A stretch of DNA of 51,964 nt from Acidobacteriota bacterium (lineage in GTDB: Bacteria; Acidobacteriota; Terriglobia; Terriglobales; Acidobacteriaceae). Where the stretch lies: NCBI GenBank assembly GCA_021813745.1, contig JAKAJO010000048.1:1-51964 (forward strand), read 5' to 3'. The notes below the pieces were generated by a model. That model did not search any database. It was not told where the DNA came from and saw only the letters and a list, made by a program, of their open reading frames with translations. The position numbers and the translations under genes are program-made. Shown here one piece after another: positions 19,052 to 28,613 of this stretch (its first letter is position 1; each line of letters starts with the position of its first letter).

Positions 19052-20329
19052 TTAATGGATCATGTTGATCGTCTCCTGGGTTACCGTGTCGAATGTCGTC
19101 ACCGCCTTGGAGTTCGCCTCAAATGCTCGCTGCGCAATGATCAGGTTGGAAAACTCCGCCGAGATATTGACATTGGACTCTTCCAATGCGCCATCCTGAA
19201 GCGTGCCAAGGCCTGCGGTCCCCGATGCGCTCACTGAGGCGGCCCCACTGGCCATCGTGGTTGCGTAGTTGCCGTCGCCCAGCATCTTCAAGCCCTGCAC
19301 ATTGGTCACATTCGCCAATGCCAGCTGTCCCACTGCAAGCTGCTGGCCGTTAGAAAAGGTCGCCGATACCGTACCGTCCGAGGCGATCGTAAAACTCTGA
19401 TACTGACCACTCTCATAGCCGTCCTGCGTTGTGGCGCTCACCGCCGACGATGCCGCCACCTGACTGATCGTCGGATTGCCGCTGGTCCCCAGGAGATTCC
19501 ATTGAATATTCAAATTGGCGGCTCCGTCGGACAATCCGGAAAAGCTGAGGGGAATCTGAGAAATGTCGCCCGCAGCTGTCCCGACTGTTTGGGGCGTACC
19601 GCTTCCCTGCGTCACTGAAGCCAGATTGCCTGCTGCGTCAAACGTCATGGAGCCGGTCACAGGTGTCGACGTCCCAGACGAAAAGTCGCCTGCAGGAAGA
19701 GCAACCGAGTAACTCCAGGTGTTGGTCCCCGTCTGTGTATAGGTGACCGTCGCGACGTGGCTGACTCCCAATGAGTCATAGACGGTAATCTGCCCCGGAA
19801 ATGTGGCGCCGGCGCTCGACGTTGCATTCAGATTGGCTGTCATGTTCATTGTCGTGGTGGCCTTGGGCGGCTCCACCTGGCCCACTGGAATGCTGATGCG
19901 CGTGAGGGGAGAATTGGTGTTCACGATCCCATTCGAAGCTGGATATCCCATCACACTCTGCCCGCTTTGTGTCATGAGATTTCCGCTCGCATCGAGGGAA
20001 AAATTGCCTGCGCGGGTGTACTCGCTGACCCCGCCATCATTAATCACAAAGAAGCCGTTGCCATTCAGTGCAACATCCGTCGCCGAACCGGTGGAATTGA
20101 TTGAACCCTGGGTAAAGTCCGTCGAAATCGACGCCACCTGAGTCCCCGCACCAACCTGGACCGGATCGCCTGACCCGGCCGATCCAATCTGCTGGTAAAA
20201 CAGATCTGAGAAATTGGCAGACTGCCCCTTGAATGCTGTCGTGTTCATGTTGGACAGATCATTCGCGATCGTATTCAGTGCCGTAGAGTCAGCCTCCAGG
20301 CCCGTCAGTGGAATAAAAAAACTTGCCAT
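19052..20329 (-). CDS. flgE: Flagellar hook protein
   Basis: Main subunit of the hook joining rod to filament, 425 aa. The start at 20329 has GAGGAGA 6 nt upstream. Seen: the N-terminal rod/hook motif (ALNTIANDLSNMNTTAFKGQ), NGFFVINDGGVSEYTRAGNFSLDASGNL, the FlgE central domain rich in Ser/Thr/Gly, and the C-terminal coiled-coil motif (ALEESNVNISAEFSNLIIAQRAFEANSKAVTT). It is the last gene of the flagellar block and convergent with the thioesterase. Confidence 0.95.
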   Translation of the reverse strand: MASFFIPLTGLEADSTALNTIANDLSNMNTTAFKGQSANFSDLFYQQIGSAGSGDPVQVGAGTQVASISTDFTQGSINSTGSATDVALNGNGFFVINDGGVSEYTRAGNFSLDASGNLMTQSGQSVMGYPASNGIVNTNSPLTRISIPVGQVEPPKATTTMNMTANLNATSSAGATFPGQITVYDSLGVSHVATVTYTQTGTNTWSYSVALPAGDFSSGTSTPVTGSMTFDAAGNLASVTQGSGTPQTVGTAAGDISQIPLSFSGLSDGAANLNIQWNLLGTSGNPTISQVAASSAVSATTQDGYESGQYQSFTIASDGTVSATFSNGQQLAVGQLALANVTNVQGLKMLGDGNYATTMASGAASVSASGTAGLGTLQDGALEESNVNISAEFSNLIIAQRAFEANSKAVTTFDTVTQETINMIH

Positions 20330-20429
20330 GCATTTCTCCTCGTGCAGCACCTGCTGTGTATGCGACCCTTGTGGGGCCGGCGTTTGCCTGCTTTTGCTGA
20401 AGGCCCATCACGGCCTCCGCGCTTCGATC

Positions 20430-20975
20430 TCACTGCTGGGATTTCGTCCATCCGCCAAGAGACTGGGCGACTCGCGTCGCGGCCGGATTCGCGCCGGGAA
20501 TCGAAAGGTTTCCTGGAGCCCGGGGCATCAGTTGGTTCGCTGGCTGTGCGACATGGGCACTCACGTGGGGAGCGGAGAGGCCAGCTTGCGTTGGCGGTTT
20601 CGAGACTGCCTGCGCCGCGCCGGTTGCGCTGACGTTTCCGCCGCCGGGTGTCCCTGTGCTGCCGCTGCCCGTTGAACCCACCGCAGTGCTCAAGGTCTGG
20701 TTGATCGAGATCAATTGTTCCAAGCTATTCACGTTGACCAACTGGTTGACATATTCGTTGGGATCCGTGTTGGCAGTTGGATCCTGATTCTGCATTTCGG
20801 TCACGAGTAGCGTTAGAAAATCGTTTGCCGAGATGGTCGCCGCCGAAGCGCCGGCACTGCTCGATGTGGACGAACTCGCACCACTGCTGCCTGAAGTGGC
20901 TGCCGCGGTTGGAAGCGCCGCTCGCGCAGTCGCGAGATTCACCGACGGATGGTGAAACAGACTTGCTATTCCCAT
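20430..20975 (-). CDS. flgD: Flagellar hook-cap scaffold protein, short form
   Basis: Needed to assemble the hook. 181 aa from the start at 20975. The conserved N-terminal segment is clear (ISANDFLTLLVTEMQNQDPTANTDPNEYVNQLVNVNSLEQL). The remainder is Gly/Ser/Pro/Ala-rich with no recognisable FlgD tudor or fibronectin-like domains, so the protein is shorter than the roughly 230 aa of enteric FlgD. It lies between fliK and flgE, the normal neighbourhood. Confidence 0.88.
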   Translation of the reverse strand: MGIASLFHHPSVNLATARAALPTAAATSGSSGASSSTSSSAGASAATISANDFLTLLVTEMQNQDPTANTDPNEYVNQLVNVNSLEQLISINQTLSTAVGSTGSGSTGTPGGGNVSATGAAQAVSKPPTQAGLSAPHVSAHVAQPANQLMPRAPGNLSIPGANPAATRVAQSLGGWTKSQQ

Positions 20976-21012
20976 ACTCTCCATTCCTCCTCGATAGCTT
21001 GCAATGCATGTT

Positions 21013-22818
21013 TTATGCGATCACGGACACATGATGACCCCCCAGGAACCGAACCTCCGAAGTGGACTTGACTGCGGTCCTGTCGATTCCCCGCGGTAAA
21101 CCCGGCGCGCTCCCAGATCCACCAGCGATCGTCGAATCTCTTCGACTGCCTCTTCCTGCCTCCTGGTCAGGACCTGCTCCGCCTCCCCCAGGTGAATTCT
21201 GAGTCGGGCTGTGCCCTGGGTTCTGACCCTGCCCATTCCCTGAGCCTTGTCCCATCGCGAAAGCCTCCGGCTTGGACACCTGGACGCTGAGCACCGAACT
21301 CTGCTGGTTGTGCAGGAAGCTCTGGAGACCGTCGAGGTGTCCACGCAACGACTGCTCCGCAGCCGCCGACCCGGGGACCAGCGCCGCATGAATTCCGCTG
21401 GAATCCGACTGGGCGCGAACGTTTACCCAGCCCAGGACGGGATCCTGGTAGCCAGCTTCTGCGTGACGTGCGCTGAGGTGAGACCATGTAACGTCTGCCT
21501 TGCTGGTGGCTGTATCCAGTGCAGTGAACGTCTGCTGCGTAACGGAGCCGCGGCCGGGATTCTCCTGTTGCCCTGCCAGCGAAGTCGTGACGGAATGAAC
21601 TGCTTGTGCCACAGGCAGGCCAGCCGTAGCCGAAGAGGCCGGAACCATGGCGGCAGGGTCTTTCCCACTGGCGGTTGCATGCTGTGCGACTCCCCAATGT
21701 GTCGGAGCACTGGTCATACCCGGGCTCCCGACGCTTCGGAATGCCCGGGTTGTTGCCATCTCCTTTGTGGGTGGATGCGATGGGGATCGTTCTGCGGTCC
21801 GCAATGGCGCGGTCCCGTTCGCCAGTTTCCAGAGAGCCGCATCTGCAGGCCCCATCACAGTTTGTGTTCCTGGCACCAGTTGAGAAGTCATGGACCCTCC
21901 CTGCGGCATGGGATGCGGCTCTGGCGCGCGTTGGTCCGCCGAGGGCAGCGCCGGGGCATTTCCGTCCGCAGGGAGCCCGGAGTTGAACTGTTCCCCTGCG
22001 GCAGCCCCATCCACCCACGTTGCCGAACCGAAGTCGATGGATTTTTGCCAGGAGCCGGGCTTCGCTGCCTCCGTCCCGGCAGACTGGGGACTCTTGTCCG
22101 AACCGACTGCGACTTCGGTGCAATCCGATTGATCAGCCAGGCACCCACCCTCATGCAAGACTGGGCCGGAAGCGGTTAGCGCCGGCATGCCCTGAGGAAT
22201 CGATTGCGTGGATGACGTTGACGGATCCATTACGTCCCCGTGACCGCTCCTCTCCAGAGGGTCCATCACAAGGCTCGGGGTTGCTTCACCTGATACCGGA
22301 ACAGCGACTGCGGCAGGGATTCCATTTGCAGAAGGCAATGTCATGCCGGATCCGGAGGTGGATGCCAGGATCTTGGTTTCGCGCTTGCGCTTCGGCCCGA
22401 CTGTTCCGTGTCGCTCCCTGTCCCATGCATGGACCTTGTCTCCCCGGATCAACGGTTGCTCGCTTTTCAAGCGTTCGGGCCGCTCTGACCGCGGATCCGC
22501 CACACGGGAGCACAACGCATCTCGAAGTGCAAGCCGAGCCGGAGCACTCATCGAACCTCCTGGACCCATCGCGGGTCCATGTTCCCCGGAGAGCGCAGGT
22601 GACACATCGGAAGTGGGATGATTCACAAGCGCGCGCGTCAATGCGACCTGCCATCCCTTGGCGTCGCCTCTGGTTGTGGAAGCCATCAACGGGGAGAGAG
22701 CGGCTGCCCGGCCAGAGGCCCGATCTCCCGTCGCCAAACCCGGGACCTCCCCTTCGCCGCGCGCGAACTCCGACTCTAATCCACGATCCGCTTCGGGAGT
22801 CAGGGGGGCGATGGTCAT
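21013..22818 (-). CDS. fliK: Probable flagellar hook-length control protein (FliK-like)
   Basis: 601 aa, low-complexity and Pro/Gly/Ser/Ala-rich throughout, as FliK proteins are. The part I trust is near residues 460-530, where GWVNVRAQSDSSGIHAALVPGS and LRGHLDGLQSFLHNQQSSVLSVQVSKPE look like the Flg_hook C-terminal domain (substrate-switch region). The assignment rests mainly on that segment and on the position between fliJ and flgD. 116 bp separate it from fliJ and the start has no strong ribosome site, so the true start may differ. Confidence 0.65.
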   Translation of the reverse strand: MTIAPLTPEADRGLESEFARGEGEVPGLATGDRASGRAAALSPLMASTTRGDAKGWQVALTRALVNHPTSDVSPALSGEHGPAMGPGGSMSAPARLALRDALCSRVADPRSERPERLKSEQPLIRGDKVHAWDRERHGTVGPKRKRETKILASTSGSGMTLPSANGIPAAVAVPVSGEATPSLVMDPLERSGHGDVMDPSTSSTQSIPQGMPALTASGPVLHEGGCLADQSDCTEVAVGSDKSPQSAGTEAAKPGSWQKSIDFGSATWVDGAAAGEQFNSGLPADGNAPALPSADQRAPEPHPMPQGGSMTSQLVPGTQTVMGPADAALWKLANGTAPLRTAERSPSHPPTKEMATTRAFRSVGSPGMTSAPTHWGVAQHATASGKDPAAMVPASSATAGLPVAQAVHSVTTSLAGQQENPGRGSVTQQTFTALDTATSKADVTWSHLSARHAEAGYQDPVLGWVNVRAQSDSSGIHAALVPGSAAAEQSLRGHLDGLQSFLHNQQSSVLSVQVSKPEAFAMGQGSGNGQGQNPGHSPTQNSPGGGGAGPDQEAGRGSRRDSTIAGGSGSAPGLPRGIDRTAVKSTSEVRFLGGHHVSVIA

Positions 22819-22934
22819 GCCGCTTTCTGTTGCAGAAAAGTGGCCAAAGGGGTAAGGCGAAGATTAGAGCCTTCTGACGTCCCGGCAAAAGGTTGGAATG
22901 GACATTGGATTTCCGCTGGGAAGCGACATCCGGC

Positions 22935-23378
22935 TTACGAGACATTCCGGAGTTTCTTGAGCATCCGGTACCAGTCATCCAGTCCGACTTGTTCCCTTCT
23001 GCTCCGATCCGCTTCAATTCGCCGCTTCGCCTCGTCAAGAAGCGTCTCCACTTGCCGCTTCTGCAACTGCCGGCTTAGAAACAACTCTCGTCGCTCTGCG
23101 ACGGCAAGCTCGGCTTCACGTCGGCGTACTTCCAACCAGGCTGCATTGCGCTGGGCCGCTTCACTCTCAGCCAGCCCCGCAAGGCGATCGACCCTCTCGC
23201 ACTGTTCCACACCTCTGCCGAATACTCTTCTCCCGATCTGCGCCCGCTCCGTCATAGCAGAGAGCGCGGATTCGACACGGTGCAGTTCCGCCAGCGCTCC
23301 CTCCAGCGCGATCTTGCTCTGCTCCTCTTCCAATTCGCGGATGCGCAGCAATTGTTTCAACGTATCAGAAGGCTGCAC
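22935..23378 (-). CDS. fliJ: Flagellar export chaperone / ATPase stalk (FliJ-like)
   Basis: 147 aa, almost entirely charged alpha-helix with heptad character (LLRIRELEEEQSKIALEGALAEL...), which fits the antiparallel coiled coil of FliJ. FliJ inserts in the FliI hexamer of the type III export apparatus. The start is a GTG 3 nt after the fliI stop, with GGAG 8 nt upstream. The sequence is not diagnostic by itself; the location after fliI supports it. Confidence 0.8.
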   Translation of the reverse strand: MQPSDTLKQLLRIRELEEEQSKIALEGALAELHRVESALSAMTERAQIGRRVFGRGVEQCERVDRLAGLAESEAAQRNAAWLEVRRREAELAVAERRELFLSRQLQKRQVETLLDEAKRRIEADRSRREQVGLDDWYRMLKKLRNVS

Positions 23379-23381
23379 TGT

Positions 23382-24695
23382 TTAGATCTCCGCCGCCAAT
23401 TGTCCCAGTCGCTGTCGTGTTTGCTGAAAGGATTCCTGTTCATCCGCGCGCTGGGTCAGAAAGGCACGTATCGCGGGACGGGCTCGCAGAGCGCGATCGA
23501 GTTCCGGATCCGATCCGGTTTTGTAGGCGCCGATCCGGACCAAGTCCTCCGAGCGGGCCAGCACAGCAAGCATGCGGCGGACCAGGGCAGATTGCTGCAA
23601 CGCCTCGGCGCCAGCCACAGCGGGCATGAGGCGACTGATCGAGTCCAGAACCTGAATGGGCGGATACCATCCCTCTGACGCCAACCCGCGCGCCAGAACG
23701 ACATGCCCATCGAGCAGTGAGCGAACCGCATCCACCAGCGGATCCTGCTGATCATCGCCCTCCATCAAAACGGTGTAGAAGGCTGTAATTGAGCCTTGTC
23801 GAAACTGGCCGGTACGCTCTACCAGCTTCGCCAGCCGCGTAAAGACAGAGGGCGTATATCCCTTCGCGGTCGGCGGTTCTCCAGCCGCCAATCCGATCTC
23901 GCGTGCCGCCATCGCGTATCGAGTCAGGGAGTCAAGCACAAGCAGCACATTCTGGCCCTGCGCCGCAAAATACTCCGCCACCGTAGTCGCCGCCAGAGCT
24001 CCTCGCATCCGCTGCAAGGGCGACTGATCGGAGGTGGACACCAGAACCACCGAGCGCGCCCGTCCCGCGGCACCCAGCGCGTCTTCAAGAAACTCTCGCA
24101 CTTCGCGTCCGCGCTCGCCCACCAGCCCCACTACTGTCACATCCGCTTCGGTGTTCCGTGTCATCATGCCGATCAAGGTGCTCTTCCCAACGCCCGAGCC
24201 GCCAAAGATCCCCACGCGTTGTCCCCGTCCCACCGTGAGCATCCCATCCAGCGCGCGAATCCCCGTGCCCAGTGGAATGCGAATCGGCACACGGTCCAGT
24301 GGAGAGCGTACGGCGCCATCCAACGGCAGCGAATCACACAGGTGCGGCGGCGGCCCTCCATCGAGCGGGCTTCCGTCCGCCCGCAGCACGCGGCCCAACA
24401 GCGCCATCCCGACACCCAATTCTGGCCGCGTCCCTAGCGCCGCGACCTCGTCACCGAAGCGAATCCCTTCGGCACTCTCGACAGGCATCGCCAGAAGATT
24501 CGCTCCCCGGAAGCCAATCACTTCGGCTTCGTGCACTCGGCCTTCCCGGTCCACGATCTCGCAGCATTCACCCACTGAGGCGAGTGGGCCGGCCGATTCG
24601 ACGGTCTGAGCCACCGATTCAACGACTCTCCCGCGCCATCTCCAAGGCTGTGCACGGCGCAGGCGCGTTGCATAGCGATCCAGCAGCCCGCTCAT
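23382..24695 (-). CDS. fliI: Flagellum-specific export ATPase
   Basis: 437 aa. F1-beta-like ATPase of the flagellar type III export apparatus. Seen: Walker A GGSGVGKST at about 165-173, the family string VVGLVGERGREVREF, Walker B VLLVLDSLTRYA, and the C-terminal SRLMPAVA. The start at 24695 gives an ATGA overlap with the fliH stop; an in-frame ATG at 24710 is possible. Confidence 0.95.
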   Translation of the reverse strand: MSGLLDRYATRLRRAQPWRWRGRVVESVAQTVESAGPLASVGECCEIVDREGRVHEAEVIGFRGANLLAMPVESAEGIRFGDEVAALGTRPELGVGMALLGRVLRADGSPLDGGPPPHLCDSLPLDGAVRSPLDRVPIRIPLGTGIRALDGMLTVGRGQRVGIFGGSGVGKSTLIGMMTRNTEADVTVVGLVGERGREVREFLEDALGAAGRARSVVLVSTSDQSPLQRMRGALAATTVAEYFAAQGQNVLLVLDSLTRYAMAAREIGLAAGEPPTAKGYTPSVFTRLAKLVERTGQFRQGSITAFYTVLMEGDDQQDPLVDAVRSLLDGHVVLARGLASEGWYPPIQVLDSISRLMPAVAGAEALQQSALVRRMLAVLARSEDLVRIGAYKTGSDPELDRALRARPAIRAFLTQRADEQESFQQTRQRLGQLAAEI

Positions 24696-25492
24696 GGCCG
24701 CAGCCTGCATTCCACAGCGGTCCCCGCTTCAGCCTCCGCAGTAGGCCGCTGGGGACGATCAAAAAAGCCGCGCTCGATTTCGGACAGCTGTGCCCGAATT
24801 CCCAAGTCGGCTGAGCCCATCGCTGTTTCAACTTCACAATCCCCGGTGCGCATCTCCGGGATCGCCATCACAATCGGTTTCCCCGCAAAGGCGGGGAGAT
24901 GCTGGATTGCCTCGTTCCAGAGTTCAAAATCGCATTCGGGCACCTTCAAGCGCACTTCGGTGGATTGCGCAATCTGTCCCAGCGCAACTCGTACCGCTCC
25001 CGTCAACAAAAGCGGGTCCATTTGCGCTTCCCGACGCAGAATCCGAGCCGCCACAGCCAAGGCCAACGTGACGACCTCACGCTCGGCAGAGTGCAGGTAT
25101 TGTTCCCTGGCGCGATCAAACTGAGCCACGAGGTCCACCATCTGTTGGCTGTAACGAGCCTGTTCTTTGTCGCGCATCGCGCGTTGCGCCTCCCGCTCCG
25201 CTCGATGTCCCTCTTCCATCCCTTGCATTCGACCCGCCTCAAAGCTCTTTCGCCGCTCGTCGGCCAACCCTTCGCTATGCGCTGCCTCTGCCGTCGTTGC
25301 TTCAGCGACGACCGAAGCGGTGGTCGCGCTTTCCAATCCCTCTGGAGAAAACTCTTCAAGGCTTGGAAGTCCGTCCCATGCCGGGCAGGGCGGCTCCGGT
25401 CCAGCCCGATAGACAAACGTCTCGATAACGGCCTCTTTTGCTTGCCGGGTCCAGGTCTGCGGCATCGTACTGTGCACTCCTTGCGTCTTCAC
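24692..25492 (-). CDS. fliH: Flagellar assembly protein (FliI regulator)
   Basis: 266 aa. Regulator and anchor of FliI. A Gly/Glu-rich helical middle (RRKSFEAGRMQGMEEGHRAERE) carries the GxxxG-like repeats usual in FliH, followed by the C-terminal domain (ILRREAQMDPLLLTGAVRVAL...). The first codon at 25492 is GTG, overlapping the fliG stop as GTGA; an ATG at 25465 with AAGGAG upstream is an alternative. The order fliG-fliH-fliI is the standard one. Confidence 0.88.
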   Translation of the reverse strand: MKTQGVHSTMPQTWTRQAKEAVIETFVYRAGPEPPCPAWDGLPSLEEFSPEGLESATTASVVAEATTAEAAHSEGLADERRKSFEAGRMQGMEEGHRAEREAQRAMRDKEQARYSQQMVDLVAQFDRAREQYLHSAEREVVTLALAVAARILRREAQMDPLLLTGAVRVALGQIAQSTEVRLKVPECDFELWNEAIQHLPAFAGKPIVMAIPEMRTGDCEVETAMGSADLGIRAQLSEIERGFFDRPQRPTAEAEAGTAVECRLRP

Positions 25493-26541
25493 GCCAACAT
25501 CTCGTCACCGGTTTCCAGCTTCAGTACCACTTTCCCCTCAGCCTCCAATCGGCGCGCGAGGTTCAAAATCTCCTGCTGCGCCTGGGCCACTTCGCGCGAC
25601 CGAACCGGGCCCAGCACTTCCATGTCCTCCTTGAGCATTTCCACAGCGCGTGAGCTCATCGACTTGAAGATCTGCGCGCGAAGTTCCTCATTGGCGCCCC
25701 GCAAGGCCATCGCCAGCTGGCGCTTGTCCAATCCGGAAACAATCTCGCGAATTGTGGCCGGCGGCACCGTCACCAGATCTTCAAACGTAAACATCAGGTT
25801 GCGGATGCTAAGGGCCAGTTCGGGCTCCCCTTCTTCAATGGTTTCAAGAATCTTTTTCGACTCCTCAGCAGGCATGCGGTTGAGCAGATCGGCAACGGCT
25901 TTGAAGCCCGAGTAGCTCCTGCGCGCCGTATCGCCCATGTTTTCCAGGCGGCGATGGAGTATCTGCGCCACCTTCTGCGCCATTTCCGGCGAGAACTGCC
26001 GCATCTCCGCCAGACGCCGGACCGCAACCACCTTGTGATCCTCACTCAGATTTTCAAGCACCTGCGAGGCCCGCTTGGGATCCAGATGCGCCAGAACCAG
26101 GGCAATCGTCTGCGGATGCTCGGAGTCGAGAAGTTTCCCCAACTGTTGTGGATCGGTGCGTTGGAGCTTTGCCAGATTGCCCTGGGCAGCCTCCTGGGAC
26201 CGGCGTACCAGCATCAGCAAATCCTCGGCGCGGTCTTTCCCAAAGGCCTCCACCAGCAGGCGGCTGGCGTAGTCCAGACCGCCATGCATCATGAAATTTT
26301 GTGTTTCGAGCAGTTCCCAGAACTCCTCCATCACCTCGCTGGAAAGCTCCGGGGTCACGCCGCGCAGTTCAGCCAGCTCCTCTGTAATCCGCTGCACATC
26401 CGAATCCGGAAGATCTCGCAAAATCTGTTTGGCCAGATCCTCGCCCACCGCCATCAGCAGCACTGCCGCTTTGCGCAACCCAGTCATGGAGCTCCGCGGG
26501 CGCCTTCGTTCTGTTGTGCTTTGAATTGCTTCCTCCGCCAT
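25489..26541 (-). CDS. fliG: Flagellar motor switch protein
   Basis: 350 aa, usual length. Rotor protein that couples the MS ring to the C ring and meets the stator. Seen: the N-terminal domain (LRKAAVLLMAVGEDLAKQIL), the middle-domain EHPQTIALVLAHL motif, and the C-terminal torque domain with its charged helix (LDKRQLAMALRGANEELRAQIFKSMSSRAVEMLKEDM). A strong GGAGGAAGGAA precedes the ATG. Confidence 0.97.
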   Translation of the reverse strand: MAEEAIQSTTERRRPRSSMTGLRKAAVLLMAVGEDLAKQILRDLPDSDVQRITEELAELRGVTPELSSEVMEEFWELLETQNFMMHGGLDYASRLLVEAFGKDRAEDLLMLVRRSQEAAQGNLAKLQRTDPQQLGKLLDSEHPQTIALVLAHLDPKRASQVLENLSEDHKVVAVRRLAEMRQFSPEMAQKVAQILHRRLENMGDTARRSYSGFKAVADLLNRMPAEESKKILETIEEGEPELALSIRNLMFTFEDLVTVPPATIREIVSGLDKRQLAMALRGANEELRAQIFKSMSSRAVEMLKEDMEVLGPVRSREVAQAQQEILNLARRLEAEGKVVLKLETGDEMLA

Positions 26542-26568
26542 TTCCTTCCTCCGGCCGAGCTGAGCCGT

Positions 26569-28215
26569 TTACTCCGAGTGAATCCAGCTTTGCAGCAGCC
26601 TTGAGCTTTGCGTGGGTTCACGCTTCATGTGCCCGGTCACCTGTTCGTAGATCTCCTGCGTCCGCATGCGCTCCGGATCGGAAGCAGATGGCAAGGGGAG
26701 ATTTCCGCCTTCGACATGCAGTGAGCTACCCGGCAATGCCGGCATCGTGTCCCGACTGGCCCCTGCAGGCAGCGCATGGGTGATCGCACGGACTGCGGGT
26801 CGCACGCCAAAGGCCAGCACGACGATCAGCCCAAGAAGCAACGCAGCCGTCTTGACCAGCACGGGAGAGCTTTCGGCTCCGGCAAGCACCCGCTGCGGGA
26901 CCGAGACTGGTTGCGCGGCACGATTCTCCTCAAAGGCCAGATCCTGCACCGTGACAACGTCGCCACGCGTGCCGTCGTAACCGACGGCGGCCTGTGCCAA
27001 GGCCGTCAGGTTGCGCAGATCGCCTGACGACCAAGGCTGCCACTGCGCGGCGGTGCCTCTGGCTGCGGGATGCATCAGCCGATCATTAACAACGATTGCG
27101 GCTGTCAATCGCCGCAGCCGTCCGGGGTTTTCAACCACGTGCCGCACTGTCTTCGTCACTCCATATGTGCCGCTTTCGGTGGTGGCGCTCTGGGGCGGCG
27201 TGGTCTGCCGCGGGTAAACGGGCAGCGCTTGCGTATTCGGCGCATTGGATGCAGCGCCAGGGACGCCGGCGGCCACCGGTTGTCCTCCGGAGGTCTGCTG
27301 CGTGCGCTGCATGGAAAGCGTGACCGACTGGCTGGGGTCATAAATCTCGCGTGTCTCATCGGTTGCCTCCGGATCGTAGTCCAGCGTCACCGAAGCCCTC
27401 ACATTGCCCGGACCCGTGACCGGCTCCAGCGTGGCCACGAGTTTCTCTTCCAAAGCCTGTTCGGCGCCGAGCTTCAAGGTTTCGGGAGTCCGGGGTCCCA
27501 GCGGCAGATGTCCGTCAGCATCGACCAGCACGACGTGGTCCGGCGCCAGCCCATCCACAGCGGAGGCCACCAGATTGCGAATCGAGTCCGCTTCACCCTC
27601 TGCAAGGTTGGCACGCCGCAGCTTAAGAACCACAGAGGCCTTGGCCGGGCGCTCCTCCTCACGAAAGAGCGACTCGTGCGGCAGGACCAGATGCACGCGA
27701 GCGGATTCAACATCGGAAAGCGTCCCGATTGTATGCTCCAGTTCGCCCTCCATCGCCCTCTGATAGTTGACCTGCTCGTCAAATTCCGAACCAACCCAGT
27801 TCGGCTTGTCGAAGAGCTCGAAACCCATCCGCCCGCTCCGCACGCCCCCCTTTGCGGCGGTGGCCAGCCGCGCCTTATCCAACTGGGGCGCCGGCACAAG
27901 GATCGCCGTTCCGTTTTGCGCCACATCATAGGGGATCTGCGCCTGCGTCAGCGTCAGCCCCGTCTGGCGCGCATCGTCGGGATCCATTCCGGCATACAGG
28001 GTGCGCCAGTCCGTGCGCACGCCAAACCAAGCCAGGGTCGCCGTCAGAGCCGCCAACAGGACCGCCGCCAGCAAGGCCCCGTTGCGCTGGGCGGAAGACA
28101 GCGAAGCCCAATAGATCCGCGTTCGGGTCCAGAGCGGAGCAAGCCGGGAGAGCATGGGCCCGCTTCCCAGCGCCCCCGGCGCAGTGGTCTCCAATTTGGT
28201 TCCCGGCGTCGACAT
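26569..28215 (-). CDS. fliF: Flagellar MS-ring protein
   Basis: 548 aa. Forms the MS ring in the inner membrane. Seen: first membrane helix at about 47-65, second at about 455-475, periplasmic ring-building motifs (TLYAGMDPDDA, GFELFDKPNWVGSEFDEQVNYQRAMEGELEHTI, ESARVHLVLPHESLF) and the C-terminal cytoplasmic tail that binds FliG. It is preceded by fliE and followed by fliG, the canonical order. Confidence 0.96.
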   Translation of the reverse strand: MSTPGTKLETTAPGALGSGPMLSRLAPLWTRTRIYWASLSSAQRNGALLAAVLLAALTATLAWFGVRTDWRTLYAGMDPDDARQTGLTLTQAQIPYDVAQNGTAILVPAPQLDKARLATAAKGGVRSGRMGFELFDKPNWVGSEFDEQVNYQRAMEGELEHTIGTLSDVESARVHLVLPHESLFREEERPAKASVVLKLRRANLAEGEADSIRNLVASAVDGLAPDHVVLVDADGHLPLGPRTPETLKLGAEQALEEKLVATLEPVTGPGNVRASVTLDYDPEATDETREIYDPSQSVTLSMQRTQQTSGGQPVAAGVPGAASNAPNTQALPVYPRQTTPPQSATTESGTYGVTKTVRHVVENPGRLRRLTAAIVVNDRLMHPAARGTAAQWQPWSSGDLRNLTALAQAAVGYDGTRGDVVTVQDLAFEENRAAQPVSVPQRVLAGAESSPVLVKTAALLLGLIVVLAFGVRPAVRAITHALPAGASRDTMPALPGSSLHVEGGNLPLPSASDPERMRTQEIYEQVTGHMKREPTQSSRLLQSWIHSE

Positions 28216-28242
28216 CCTTGAGTTCCTCGTTCGGCTATGCCA

Positions 28243-28560
28243 CTAAAACTGCATGCTCATGATCTGCTGATATGCCTGGACCGCCTTGTTGCGCACTGCC
28301 ACCGCCATCTCAAAGGCCATGTCTGCCTTCTCGGTTGCGATCATGACTCGATGGACGTCTACGCCAGAACCATTCATCAATCCTTCGACAGCCTGGTGCG
28401 CCTGCTCTTCGAGCACGTGGATCTGCCCAACGGCATCGTGGAGAAGACTGCTGAACGGGGGCGCGGTTCCGTTCGGCGACATGTTCTGATCCACAGACCC
28501 AGAGGAGATCTCCGTGAGGGCCGAACTCACTCCCTGGACCGTATTGGTCGATATCTGCAT
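28243..28560 (-). CDS. fliE: Flagellar hook-basal body adaptor protein
   Basis: 105 aa. Joins the MS ring to the rod. The C-terminal family pattern is clear (DVHRVMIATEKADMAFEMAVAVRNKAVQAYQQIMSMQ). GGAGAA lies 7 nt before the ATG. Confidence 0.95.
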   Translation of the reverse strand: MQISTNTVQGVSSALTEISSGSVDQNMSPNGTAPPFSSLLHDAVGQIHVLEEQAHQAVEGLMNGSGVDVHRVMIATEKADMAFEMAVAVRNKAVQAYQQIMSMQF

Positions 28561-28613
28561 TGACTGATTCTCCGTTCTCCCCGGCCCGATTCAGACTCCA
28601 AGGGGCATCGCGT

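Noticed and set aside
20351..20429. Possible sigma-54 promoter before flgE
   Set aside because: No GG-N10-GC pair matching the -24/-12 consensus could be found here or upstream of flgB.
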